Source of the DNA: Methanobacteriota archaeon
GTDB taxonomy: Archaea; Thermoplasmatota; Poseidoniia; MGIII; CG-Epi1
DNA length: 10,518 bases
NCBI GenBank assembly: GCA_002731905.1
Contig: PCBV01000040.1
Coordinates: forward strand, 803 to 11,320
Direction of reading: 5' to 3'
The notes below the pieces were generated by a model. It saw nothing but the letters and a program-made list of their open reading frames with translations. It did no database searches and was not told the DNA's origin. The translations under genes and the position numbers were made by a program. This document shows positions 1 to 6,658 of this stretch, piece after piece. Every line of letters starts with the position of its first letter. The stretch's first letter is position 1.

Positions 1-93
1 TACATCCAGTCCTTCTGCACGGGCCGGTATCGCGAGAGCAGCCGTCACGAACAACGCGACCACTGCAAGCGCACTTAGCATGCTCTTGTTCAT
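1..93 (-). CDS. Secreted or lipid-exposed protein, N-terminal fragment with signal peptide (partial)
   Basis: The gene starts with ATG at 93-91 on the minus strand and runs off the left edge, so only 31 codons are visible. They read as a classical Sec signal peptide: a short basic N-region (MNKS), a hydrophobic core over about residues 5-22 rich in Ala, Val, Leu and Phe, and an ARA motif at residues 24-26, fitting signal peptidase I cleavage before Glu27. A good Shine-Dalgarno sequence, AGGTGA (103-98), lies 4 nt upstream of the ATG and fixes the start. The mature protein cannot be identified because almost none of it is in the window. The gene is divergent from the rpoK-eno-rpsB operon. The signal peptide is seen directly; export from the cell is inferred. 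Confidence 0.75.
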   Translation of the reverse strand, partial: MNKSMLSALAVVALFVTAALAIPARAEGLDV

Positions 94-126
94 TTTTTCA
101 CCTGTTTGCGTCCTTTCCACGGGTCT

Positions 127-166
127 CCAGAGGAGTCCGCGGTAGCTGCAACGATTGTGCCTCTGG
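127..166. repeat. 7-bp inverted repeat in the divergent spacer
   Basis: CCAGAGG at 127-133 and CCTCTGG at 160-166 are perfect reverse complements separated by 26 nt. The right arm directly abuts the TATA-like element at 167-174. This could be a regulator site or an RNA hairpin in the leader of the minus-strand gene. A 7-bp match over this distance could also be chance. Confidence 0.25.
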
Positions 167-174
167 TTTAAAAG
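167..174. promoter_or_regulatory. TATA-like element in the divergent spacer
   Basis: TTTAAAAG, flanked by GG on both sides, is the best TATA-like sequence between the divergent secreted-protein gene and rpoK. Because TTTAAA is palindromic, it could serve either direction. For the minus-strand gene it would give a leader of about 50 nt that includes the Shine-Dalgarno sequence. For rpoK it would give a leader of about 85 nt to the ATG at 284. Assigned by composition and position only. Confidence 0.3.
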
Positions 175-283
175 GTTTCGTAAAAACAGCTATGCAGAGC
201 ATTATCTTGATTGGACAGTTCAGCGAAATCCTTTAATGGTGGGCAGGTACCGCCGCGTTCCCGTCCCTACATTAGGTGGTCAA

Positions 284-466
284 ATGGATAAACACAGCCG
301 GTTTGAGAAAGCCCGTATCATTGGCTCCCGCGCCCTCCAGATTTCGATGGGGGCTCCAGTATCGATTGACGTTCCCGAGGACACAATTGACCCAGTCCTT
401 ATCGCCCAGATGGAATACGACCAAGAAGTAATACCAATTACCGTCATCGATCGCGAGAAGAAGTGA
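284..466 (+). CDS. rpoK: DNA-directed RNA polymerase subunit K (Rpo6/RpoK, RPB6 homologue)
   Basis: This is a small subunit of archaeal RNA polymerase, homologous to eukaryotic RPB6 and bacterial omega, which helps assemble and stabilise the clamp side of the enzyme. The 60-residue product carries the family core [21 protein letters not shown] (about residues 5-25), then DPVLIA and the IPITV strand near the C-terminus. The ATG at 284 is preferred because AGGTGG (274-279) lies 4 nt before it and the product matches compact archaeal RpoK. The frame is open further upstream, with an ATG at 236 (76 aa) and a TTG at 155 (103 aa), so an N-terminal extension is possible. The stop overlaps the enolase start by 4 nt. 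In many archaea rpoN, rps9 and rpl13 precede this gene; here a divergent secreted-protein gene does. Confidence 0.9.
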   Translation: MDKHSRFEKARIIGSRALQISMGAPVSIDVPEDTIDPVLIAQMEYDQEVIPITVIDREKK

Positions 467-1656
467 TTATCAAGGACATCTTTCTGCGGCGTGTCCTCGA
501 TTCGCGAGGAAATCCGACCGTTGAGGCTGACATTACAACTGGCTCTAGCTTCGGTCGCGCTGCGGCGCCCGCCGGAGCGTCGACTGGTACGCATGAAGCT
601 CAAGCGTGGCCGGAGGGTGGCGTCGCTGCCGCCATCGAGCTGGCGCGACAGGATCTAGTACCGCAATTGCTGGGGCTGAGCGCTGAAGAGCAAGTGCAGG
701 TCGATACATTGCTACATGAAGTAGACGGCACTGCCAACTTCAGCCATATTGGTGGCAATATGGCGGTCGCAGTTTCGCTCGCGACCGCTCGGGCTGCTGC
801 AGCGAGTCAGGGCATCCCACTCTACCGCTATGTCGCCGGAATGGGGCCATACGAACTGCCTGCACCGATGGGGAACGTTCTGGGAGGCGGAGCGCATGCC
901 GTTGGCGGGACCGACATCCAAGAATTCCTGGTCACAAGCTTCGACGATGACGTTTCACGGGCAATCGAAGCCAACGCCGCGGTCCATCGCGCGGTTGGTG
1001 CAGCACTTCGCGAGCATTTTCCAGACACTGCGCTCGGCAAAGGCGACGAGGGGGCGTGGGTCGCACCACTGGAGAATGTTGCAGCTCTTGAACTGGTAGT
1101 TGAGGCGGCGCGCAGAGTCTCCGAGGAAACTGGCGTCGACATCCGACCCGGAATGGATTTGGCAGCGAGTGAATTTTACCACAACGGGAAATACGTCTAC
1201 AAGGACCGCAGTCTAACGCCAGAAGAGCAGGTCAATTTCGTCGCGTCACTCATCGAGGATTACGACCTGTACTCAGTTGAGGACCCACTCGACCAAGATG
1301 ACTTCGAGTCGTGGGCTGCGCTCACGGCAAAGACTAAGGCACTGGTCATCGGCGACGACCTCTACGTCACCAATGTCGAAAGACTCCAGAAGGGACTCGA
1401 ACTGGGTGCCACAAACGCGATTCTCATCAAACCCAACCAGATAGGGACACTGACGGATACATTGAACACCGTCGCGCTGGCGCGTGAAGCAGGGCTGGCA
1501 ACCGTGATTTCACACCGCAGTGGTGAAACAAACGACGATGCCATTGCGCACCTAGGAGTCGCTTTTGGATGCCACGCCATCAAGACAGGTACAGTGGGCG
1601 GCGAGCGAATTGCAAAACTTAATGAACTAGTCCGCATCGCCGGGGAACTTACATGA
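463..1656 (+). CDS. eno: Enolase (phosphopyruvate hydratase)
   Basis: Cytosolic glycolytic/gluconeogenic enzyme that interconverts 2-phosphoglycerate and phosphoenolpyruvate. The 397-residue protein is full length for an archaeal enolase, if slightly short. Recognisable elements in order are [11 protein letters not shown] (11-21), the mobile-loop GASTG (38-42), DIQEF with Glu154, GDEG with catalytic Glu196, Asp232 and Glu273 as metal ligands together with the GDD at 298-299, catalytic Lys323 in [10 protein letters not shown], His351 in SHRSGET, and Lys374 in AIKTG. All key residues expected from yeast and E. coli enolase appear present. The loop reads PAGASTG where PSGASTG is usual, a mild change. 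It starts with GTG at 463, inside the rpoK stop (GTGA overlap), and its TGA overlaps the rpsB ATG (ATGA), so the three genes are probably translationally coupled, as in the conserved archaeal rpoK-eno-rps2 cluster. Confidence 0.97.
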   Translation: MIIKDIFLRRVLDSRGNPTVEADITTGSSFGRAAAPAGASTGTHEAQAWPEGGVAAAIELARQDLVPQLLGLSAEEQVQVDTLLHEVDGTANFSHIGGNMAVAVSLATARAAAASQGIPLYRYVAGMGPYELPAPMGNVLGGGAHAVGGTDIQEFLVTSFDDDVSRAIEANAAVHRAVGAALREHFPDTALGKGDEGAWVAPLENVAALELVVEAARRVSEETGVDIRPGMDLAASEFYHNGKYVYKDRSLTPEEQVNFVASLIEDYDLYSVEDPLDQDDFESWAALTAKTKALVIGDDLYVTNVERLQKGLELGATNAILIKPNQIGTLTDTLNTVALAREAGLATVISHRSGETNDDAIAHLGVAFGCHAIKTGTVGGERIAKLNELVRIAGELT

Positions 1657-2273
1657 CTCCCAGCAAGGCAGAAGCGCAGCCGCTGCTCATCGATGAGGAA
1701 ACTTTTCTCACCTGCGGAGTGCATATTGGCACCAAACAGAAGAGTAAGGACATGCAGCCCTACATCACGACCGTTCGCGACGATGGACTGCGACTCCTGG
1801 ACGTCAGCCAAACATCGCAGCAGATTCGCATCGCCGCGGAGTTCCTGAACAGCTTCAAGCCGGTGGAAATACTGGTAGTTTCAGCGCGGCAGTATGGCTG
1901 GAAGCCGGCGCGCCGCTTTGCAGTGGCAACGGGCGTGACCTGCATCCCGGGCCGCTTTACACCAGGACGGCTGACCAACCCGGAGATGAAAAACTTCATC
2001 GAACCCAGGGCAATACTGCTCACCGATCCTGCCGCTGACGTGCAACCTTTCCGCGAGGCCTTGAATATCGCGATTCCTGTGGTGGCGTTGTGCGATGCCA
2101 ACAACCTCACCAATGGTGTTAACATTGTAATCCCCGGCAATAACAAAGGGCGTAGTGCACTGGCTCTGATGTACTGGCTGCTCGCCCGCGAGATGCTACG
2201 GCTGCGCGGCGATCTGGGGGTGGACGAGGACCTCGTGGAAAGCGTTGACGATTTCGAGGCTCCTCTGGTCTGA
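1653..2273 (+). CDS. rpsB: Small ribosomal subunit protein uS2 (archaeal S2)
   Basis: Structural protein of the 30S subunit, homologous to eukaryotic SA and bacterial S2. The 206-residue product is a normal archaeal length. Family landmarks are GVHIGT (22-27), the stretch from ILVVSARQYGWKPA, RFTPGRLTNP (101-110), IPVVALCDANN (141-151) and the IPGNNKGRSALALMYWLLARE region ending at 180. The C-terminus is a short acidic tail (about 190-203), common in archaeal/eukaryotic uS2. The ATG at 1653 overlaps the enolase stop by 4 nt, making it the last gene of the rpoK-eno-rpsB operon in this window. I see no strong terminator behind it; the next 130 nt are an AT-richer spacer with a possible microprotein and promoter elements. 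Confidence 0.97.
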   Translation: MTPSKAEAQPLLIDEETFLTCGVHIGTKQKSKDMQPYITTVRDDGLRLLDVSQTSQQIRIAAEFLNSFKPVEILVVSARQYGWKPARRFAVATGVTCIPGRFTPGRLTNPEMKNFIEPRAILLTDPAADVQPFREALNIAIPVVALCDANNLTNGVNIVIPGNNKGRSALALMYWLLAREMLRLRGDLGVDEDLVESVDDFEAPLV

Positions 2274-2277
2274 TTTC

Positions 2278-2285
2278 TATACTAA
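2278..2285 (+). promoter_or_regulatory. TATA-like box upstream of the 24-codon ORF
   Basis: CTATACTA lies 21-28 nt before the GTG at 2306, the same offset seen for other start codons here that lack a Shine-Dalgarno sequence. If real, it would give a leaderless transcript for the small ORF, or a roughly 100-nt leader for the acyltransferase gene. Weak, position-based call. Confidence 0.3.
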
Positions 2286-2305
2286 TCATCTGAGGATTGT
2301 GAATA

Positions 2306-2380
2306 GTGTTCGTGTTCGACCTGCTCTTTATGCTGGTAGTGCTCGGCGTCATGTCACGCACGCTTAAGGTGCGCGACTAG
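2306..2380 (+). CDS. Possible 24-residue membrane microprotein
   Basis: A GTG-initiated frame of 24 codons ends with TAG at 2378-2380. The product is hydrophobic over about residues 2-16 (Phe, Leu, Val, Met) and ends in a basic tail (SRTLKVRD), which is the look of a single-pass membrane peptide with a positive cytoplasmic end. TGAGG at 2291-2295 is a poor Shine-Dalgarno match at a 10-nt distance, and a TATA-like box sits at 2278-2285. It fills the spacer between rpsB and the acyltransferase gene. It could be a genuine microprotein, a remnant of a membrane protein gene, or chance. No family is recognised. Confidence 0.25.
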   Translation: MFVFDLLFMLVVLGVMSRTLKVRD

Positions 2381-2387
2381 TTTATAG
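2381..2387 (+). promoter_or_regulatory. TATA-like box for the acyltransferase gene
   Basis: TTTATAG lies 20-26 nt before the GTG at 2407, fitting a leaderless or near-leaderless archaeal transcript that begins the acyltransferase-mutase pair. No convincing Shine-Dalgarno sequence precedes the GTG, only a partial GGGTAGGA about 10 nt away. Confidence 0.45.
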
Positions 2388-2406
2388 CGGGTAGGATTGC
2401 GCCACC

Positions 2407-3123
2407 GTGCTGTGGCAGCTGGACGCACTGCATTTCCTGATTGTCCTTGTCAGACTACGTTTCAGAGCCCTGTGGCTCTCACAAGAGAATTTCCGCAGAG
2501 CAGTACAAAACGAAGCAGTGGGATTGGCGAAAAGATACAAACTGGAAATTTATGTGCACGGAGAGCCCCAGCCAGGATTCCTGGCTGCCAACCACACAAG
2601 CTACGCGGATGCCGTGGTTATCGAGGCCCTGAAAGGGGCAGGGTCGGTGTCCAAAATAGGAGTGAAAAAATACTTTCTGATAGGGCCAATTACAGAGAAA
2701 GTTGGCACACTCTGGGTCAGGAGAGATGATCGGAACTCGAGGGTCGAGGCTATGAAAAAGCTGAACGCCTGGAATCCAGTCAAGAACCCCATATGGATTT
2801 TTCCTGAGGGAACCACCACTCCCTTTGGCGAAATTGGAGAGTTCAAGATGGGGGTCTTCAAGGCGGCAGAGCATTCGGGACACCCGATTCAACCTGTAGT
2901 AATCTGCTACAACAATCCAATGATTGATTGGGGGAGGGACAACAAGGAATTATTCATCAGCATCGTTCATTTTTTCTCCGAGAAGGTAAGGACTTCGGTA
3001 CGCTGTTTCTGGCTTGAACCCATTATGGTCGGTCCAGGTGAGGCATACAAAGCGGCCGAGAAACTACACAGGAAGATGAGTGTCTACATCCGTCGTTTTG
3101 AGAGGGACGAATATGGGTCGTGA
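2407..3123 (+). CDS. PlsC/LPLAT-family acyltransferase (1-acylglycerol-3-phosphate O-acyltransferase-like)
   Basis: Predicted acyl transfer to a (lyso)glycerophospholipid, probably at the membrane. The 238-residue protein carries all four LPLAT blocks: NHTSYAD (H63-x4-D68, catalytic dyad), [10 protein letters not shown] (100-109, glycerol-phosphate-contacting block), FPEGTTT (132-138) and the QPVVICY strand. FPEGTTT followed by FKMGVF and QPVV looks more like the LPCAT/LPEAT branch than the FPEGTRS of typical bacterial PlsC; this is a motif impression only. The N-terminus is moderately hydrophobic (residues 5-25). An in-frame TAG just upstream (2392-2394) leaves GTG 2407 as the practical start. 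It overlaps the mutase start by 11 nt, so the two are co-transcribed. Arginine codons are 11 AGA/AGG of 17, unlike the flanking genes. Canonical archaeal lipids do not need this enzyme, so the substrate is uncertain. Confidence 0.85.
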   Translation: MLWQLDALHFLIVLVRLRFRALWLSQENFRRAVQNEAVGLAKRYKLEIYVHGEPQPGFLAANHTSYADAVVIEALKGAGSVSKIGVKKYFLIGPITEKVGTLWVRRDDRNSRVEAMKKLNAWNPVKNPIWIFPEGTTTPFGEIGEFKMGVFKAAEHSGHPIQPVVICYNNPMIDWGRDNKELFISIVHFFSEKVRTSVRCFWLEPIMVGPGEAYKAAEKLHRKMSVYIRRFERDEYGS

Positions 3124-4723
3124 TAGGTGGGAAAAGGAAACGCTCAGACCTTCCCTTTCCAGTAACCCTGAAAGGGATGCTGTGCAGACCCTGGGCCCAA
3201 AGAGACTGAATGTACCGGAGGATATTCCAGCAGGCAAAGCGGAGTGGCCTGGCGAGTTCCCCTACACACGTGGGATACACCCCACCGGATACCGTGGGCG
3301 ATTCTGGACGATGCGGCAATATGCTGGCTTCGGCACCGCCACCGAGAGCAATGCGCGCTACCGCTACCTGCTCGAGCAAGGAACCAGCGGGCTGTCAGTA
3401 GCGTTCGACCTGCCGACCCAGATTGGCTACGATAGTGACCACCCTCTGGCGCAGGGCGAAGTGGGTAAGGTAGGCGTCGCGATTGACTCGCTGCGCGACA
3501 TGACGGCGCTGTTCGATGATGTGCCGCTCGACCGCGTCAGCACCAGCATGACCATCAACGCGCCAGCGGCGGTGCTGCTGGCGCTCTACGTTGCTGTGGC
3601 AAAGCAACAAGGAATCGCGCCAGCGAAACTGCGGGGAACCGTACAGAATGATATCCTGAAGGAATACATCGCGCGTGGCACCTACATCTGGCCGCCGCGT
3701 GAGTCGCTGCGGCTGACGACTGACCTGATGGCGTGGTGCGCTACGGAAGTGCCACAGTGGAATACGATATCCATCTCAGGCTACCACATCCGCGAAGCCG
3801 GGAGCACCGCGGTGCAGGAACTGGCGTTCACGCTCGCCGATGGCATCGCCTACGTCGAGGCAGCCTTGGCGCGCGGGATGGAGGTGGATGACTTCGCGCC
3901 GCGGCTGGCATTCTTCTTCAACTGCCATAACGACCTGCTAACCGAGGTCGCCAAGTTCCGCGCTGCGCGCCGCATGTGGGCGCACATCATGCGCGACCGC
4001 TTCGGCGCCCGCGACGAGCGGAGTCTGCGGCTGCGGTTCCACACGCAGACCGCCGGCTCGAGCCTGAGCGCGCAGCAGCCGTGGAACAACGTCACGCGCA
4101 CCGCCGTACAGGCACTCGCCGCCGTTCTTGGAGGAACGCAGTCGCTGCACACCAACGCGCTCGACGAGGCACTCGGTTTGCCGTCGGAAAAGGCGGCACA
4201 GCTGGCGCTGCGGACGCAACAGATCATCGCGCACGAAACTGGCATCGCCAACCTGGTCGACCCGCTCGCTGGCTCATGGACTATCGAGGCACGCACCGAC
4301 GAGCTGGTGGTCGAGGCAGAGGCGCTCATTGGCCGCATCGATGGCATGGGTGGAATGCTGCCCGCAATCGAGCAGGGATGGGTGCAGGCGCAGATTGCTG
4401 AGGCGGCATTCGCCTATCAGCAGCAGGTCGAGCGCGGCGAGCGCACCATCGTTGGCGTCAACGCCCACACAGAAGACAGCACTCCTGAGGCAAAGCCGCT
4501 TGCTATCAACGCATCAGTCGCCAAAGCTCAAGCGAACGCCCTAGAGCAGCTGCGTGCCAGCCGTGGCGACGTCACCGTTCCGCTCGAGACGCTCGGTGCA
4601 GCAGCTAATGGCGACGAAAACCTACTGCCAAACATCCTAGTGTGCGTCGAGGCAGAGGCAACGCTGGGGGAAATCTGTGATACGCTCCGTGCGGCGTGGG
4701 GCGAATACCGACCCACGGCGTAG
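3113..4723 (+). CDS. Methylmalonyl-CoA mutase, catalytic (large/alpha) subunit
   Basis: Adenosylcobalamin-dependent isomerase converting methylmalonyl-CoA to succinyl-CoA. The 536-residue product covers the catalytic TIM-barrel chain and ends at the usual C-terminus of the two-subunit form. The B12-binding domain (DxHxxG type) is absent and must be a separate small subunit outside the window. Tyr70 in MRQYAGFG and Arg188 in YIARGTYI match the methylmalonyl-CoA-selecting Tyr/Arg pair (Y89/R207 in the Propionibacterium enzyme) rather than the Phe/Gln of isobutyryl-CoA mutases. His225 in SGYHIREAG is the catalytic histidine, and [17 protein letters not shown] (310-326) and GGTQSLHTN are intact. 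ATG 3113 is chosen because GAGAGGGA lies just upstream and the product begins at the conserved RWEKET; a GTG at 3080 would add 11 residues. The first 31 codons use AGA/AGG for 4 of 5 arginines, the remaining 34 arginines none. Confidence 0.95.
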   Translation: MGRDRWEKETLRPSLSSNPERDAVQTLGPKRLNVPEDIPAGKAEWPGEFPYTRGIHPTGYRGRFWTMRQYAGFGTATESNARYRYLLEQGTSGLSVAFDLPTQIGYDSDHPLAQGEVGKVGVAIDSLRDMTALFDDVPLDRVSTSMTINAPAAVLLALYVAVAKQQGIAPAKLRGTVQNDILKEYIARGTYIWPPRESLRLTTDLMAWCATEVPQWNTISISGYHIREAGSTAVQELAFTLADGIAYVEAALARGMEVDDFAPRLAFFFNCHNDLLTEVAKFRAARRMWAHIMRDRFGARDERSLRLRFHTQTAGSSLSAQQPWNNVTRTAVQALAAVLGGTQSLHTNALDEALGLPSEKAAQLALRTQQIIAHETGIANLVDPLAGSWTIEARTDELVVEAEALIGRIDGMGGMLPAIEQGWVQAQIAEAAFAYQQQVERGERTIVGVNAHTEDSTPEAKPLAINASVAKAQANALEQLRASRGDVTVPLETLGAAANGDENLLPNILVCVEAEATLGEICDTLRAAWGEYRPTA

Positions 4724-4731
4724 TCGCCAGC

Positions 4732-4736
4732 TTTAT
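4732..4736 (+). promoter_or_regulatory. TATA-like box for tRNA-His
   Basis: TTTAT within CTTTATCT is centred about 30 nt before the first tRNA base, a normal archaeal TATA position for a tRNA with a very short 5' leader. The rest of the 40-nt spacer after the mutase stop is GC-rich. Confidence 0.5.
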
Positions 4737-4763
4737 CTGCCCCCTGCCGTCCGCCGCGAGCGT

Positions 4764-4842
4764 GGCGGGGTTAGGCTAGTTGTGGTAAAACTGGGGGACT
4801 GTGGATCCCTCGTCCCGGGTTCAACTCCCGGGCCCCGCCCCA
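4764..4842 (+). tRNA. tRNA-His (anticodon GUG), with encoded G-1 and 3' CCA
   Basis: The acceptor stem is GCGGGGT (4765-4771) with GCCCCGC (4832-4838), ending in a G-U pair. The anticodon stem is GGGGA (4794-4798) with TCCCT (4806-4810), and the loop CTGTGGA holds GTG at 4801-4803. The T arm is CCGGG-TTCAACT-CCCGG (4815-4831), and the variable loop is 4 nt. G-1 at 4764 faces discriminator C73 at 4839, the hallmark identity pair of tRNA-His, and CCA is encoded at 4840-4842. The D arm (GGCT with AACT) has a C12-A23 mismatch but keeps A14, G18-G19 and A21. No intron is present. The CCA is followed directly by the ligase stop codon on the opposite strand. Confidence 0.95.
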
Positions 4843-6537
4843 TTACAACTTGTACATCGCTATTACTTCATCGCTTCCCGTCGCTGTTTCGGGCGTCTTA
4901 TCGTCGCGCTGGCGCTTGTAGCGGGGGAAGCGCACGGCGTAGCCGCCACCGCAGGTGTGGATGGGTGACTGCGAAATTTCGGCGCCGAGCAGCTCGAGAA
5001 CTAGTTCAGGCTCGAACCACGCGTCAGGCTCGAGTTTCCACTCCAGTCCGGCGGGCGGCTCAGTGCGCTGCGTGGGGTCCAGACGCTGCTTCAGCATAGC
5101 CAAGTCCTCGTCGCTGAAGCCAGAGCCAAGCTTGCAGACCGTCTCGAAGCCGGTGGGCGTGCGCGTCGCCATCAGCAGCGCACCCCAAAAACCGCCGCGC
5201 CGACCGCGGCCGTGGAATCCGCCAACGACAACCGCATCGATTGTGTCAGCCAGATCGCTGCGGTAATCCGGCTTGTACTTTATCCACTGCCAGCCGCGCG
5301 CACCGGCACGGTAACTACCGTTGAGTGCCTTGGACATCAGCCCCTCGCAGCCACCTTCCAGTGCATCAAGCATGAACTGCTCCGCCTCTGCTGCATTGGT
5401 AGTTCGCAGCAATGTTGTGCAGGCAACACGGTCGGACGGCGTGAACAATGTCTCGAGTCGTTCGCGCCGCTCAGTGAAAGGAATGGCAAGCGTTTCCTGT
5501 CCATTGGCATAAAGCAGGTCAAACAACCGCACACCGACCGGGATTTCCTCCAGTTTTTCAGCTAGGCCATGCTTACGTCCGCGTCGTTTTGCGATAACTT
5601 GGAACGGCAGCAGGTTGCCTGCCTCGTCAATTGCAAGCGCTTCGCCTTCGACAATCACGCCAGTCGGTAGCACCTGCTCCAGCGCACCCACCACATCGGG
5701 GAATTGCGGCGTTAAATCTTCCAGGCTGCGCGAGAAGAGCCGCGTGCCGCCCTCCAGCAGGTGCGCTTGCACGCGCAGCCCGTCGTATTTCCACTCGAAA
5801 CTGGATTCGCCGTCGTGCTTCTCGAGCACCGCCTCCGCTGATGATAGTCGCTCGCCGAGCATTGGCCGTAGCGGGATTCCCAGTGTGGCTCGCACATCAG
5901 CTAGCGAGCTGAAATCAGCGGCGGTGCGCTGCGCCAGCCACCCGATATCAGGGTGACGATTGTAGGCAGCTTCGACCAGGTTGCGCTCTTCTCGACTGCC
6001 GAAAGCCTCTGCCAATCCGTCGACCAGCAGCATCTGACTGAAACCCAGCCGCAACTTGCCGACCGCAGTGCGGCAAAGGTAGCGCGCGTCCTGCGGAGTA
6101 CCGTCATGCAGTAACTCGGCTAGCGCGCGGAACTTGCGTTCCTGCGAGCCACTCCCAGTTTCAAGGGAGAGTGCGTGCAGTCGTTCCCACACGCGGCTGA
6201 CGGTCAATGGCGAGCCGAACAACGGCTGCTGCGACTTGGCCGCCAGTGCTTCTTCGGCGACAAGACCAATATCGCCTGCTTTGGCATAGTTTGCCTGAAG
6301 ATTATCCAGCGGAGCACCGCTGGCAAGTGCCAGCGTGCGGAGAACACTCTTATCAGAGAGCCCGACCTCGCGCGAGTCATAAGCCGGGCCGAGTTTGCCC
6401 AGACAGAGATACGCTACCGCCACCAACTCTTCCGGTGGTGTGTCACGGAACAACCCTGCCAATAGCGTTGCAATTTCGAGTCGGCTGCGCGTCTGTTCCA
6501 TCGCGCTGTATGCTTCGGTCAGCCGTTCGTAGTCCAC
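4843..6537 (-). CDS. lig: ATP-dependent DNA ligase (archaeal replicative type)
   Basis: Seals nicks in replication and repair, using ATP to adenylate itself. The 564 residues give the archaeal/eukaryotic Lig1-like layout: an alpha-helical DNA-binding domain (1-220), an adenylation domain and a C-terminal OB fold. Visible motifs are I, KYDG with adenylated Lys250; III, FSRSLEDLTPQFP (268-280); IIIa, VEGEALAID (296-304); IV, EGLMSKAL (398-405); V, WIKYKPDY (418-425); and VI, RFPRYKRQRDDK (536-547). All are intact. The start is GTG at 6537, which gives the family-like N-terminus DYERLTEAY; ATG at codon 13 would remove conserved sequence. There is no Shine-Dalgarno sequence, and a TATA-like box at 6558-6565 suggests leaderless transcription. 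The gene lies downstream of hisS on the same strand after a 121-nt AT-rich spacer. Its stop abuts the convergent tRNA-His, so its 3' transcript would run antisense to that tRNA. Confidence 0.97.
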   Translation of the reverse strand: MDYERLTEAYSAMEQTRSRLEIATLLAGLFRDTPPEELVAVAYLCLGKLGPAYDSREVGLSDKSVLRTLALASGAPLDNLQANYAKAGDIGLVAEEALAAKSQQPLFGSPLTVSRVWERLHALSLETGSGSQERKFRALAELLHDGTPQDARYLCRTAVGKLRLGFSQMLLVDGLAEAFGSREERNLVEAAYNRHPDIGWLAQRTAADFSSLADVRATLGIPLRPMLGERLSSAEAVLEKHDGESSFEWKYDGLRVQAHLLEGGTRLFSRSLEDLTPQFPDVVGALEQVLPTGVIVEGEALAIDEAGNLLPFQVIAKRRGRKHGLAEKLEEIPVGVRLFDLLYANGQETLAIPFTERRERLETLFTPSDRVACTTLLRTTNAAEAEQFMLDALEGGCEGLMSKALNGSYRAGARGWQWIKYKPDYRSDLADTIDAVVVGGFHGRGRRGGFWGALLMATRTPTGFETVCKLGSGFSDEDLAMLKQRLDPTQRTEPPAGLEWKLEPDAWFEPELVLELLGAEISQSPIHTCGGGYAVRFPRYKRQRDDKTPETATGSDEVIAMYKL

Positions 6538-6557
6538 ACTAGGGGAGTGCCTGAGGG

Positions 6558-6565
6558 TATTAAGA
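6558..6565 (-). promoter_or_regulatory. TATA-like box for the ligase gene
   Basis: On the minus strand TCTTAATA lies 21-28 nt before the ligase GTG at 6537, suitable for a leaderless transcript. A second, stronger-looking AT element (TTATTTAAATAAAG, 6588-6601) lies further upstream and would give a leader of about 30 nt, so the true promoter is uncertain. Confidence 0.4.
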
Positions 6566-6608
6566 ATATGCTACTATTGGGTAGGGCTTTATTTAAATAA
6601 TAATCGTC

Positions 6609-6655
6609 TAAAAATTTTATTTTGCTATATTTGGCCTGCTAGGAGACAAAGCAGG
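6609..6655 (-). terminator. Probable terminator of hisS
   Basis: Directly after the hisS stop, the minus strand has CCTGCT (6655-6650), a 9-nt loop and AGCAGG (6640-6635), a perfect 6-bp stem. It is followed by a strongly AT-rich run including TTTTT (6614-6610). A hairpin then U-tracts fits transcription termination, and T-rich tracts alone are enough in many archaea. Confidence 0.5.
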
Positions 6656-6658
6656 ACT

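Noticed and set aside
155..283. Longest version of RpoK starting at TTG 155
   Set aside because: The extra residues do not resemble RpoK, and AGGTGG before ATG 284 gives a family-sized product; kept only as an alternative.
2397..2729. Alternative plus-strand frames over the acyltransferase 5' half
   Set aside because: They lack recognisable domains, whereas the 2407 frame carries all LPLAT motifs.
3850..4347. Long open frame on the minus strand opposite the mutase
   Set aside because: Low-complexity Ser/Ala/Arg-rich translation typical of the antisense frame of a GC-rich gene; the plus strand encodes an unmistakable mutase.
4751..4768. Hairpin CCGCC...GGCGG overlapping the 5' end of tRNA-His
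   Set aside because: With the TATA-like box at 4732-4736 transcription should start near the tRNA 5' end, so the left arm would usually not be transcribed; GC-rich chance pairing is likely.
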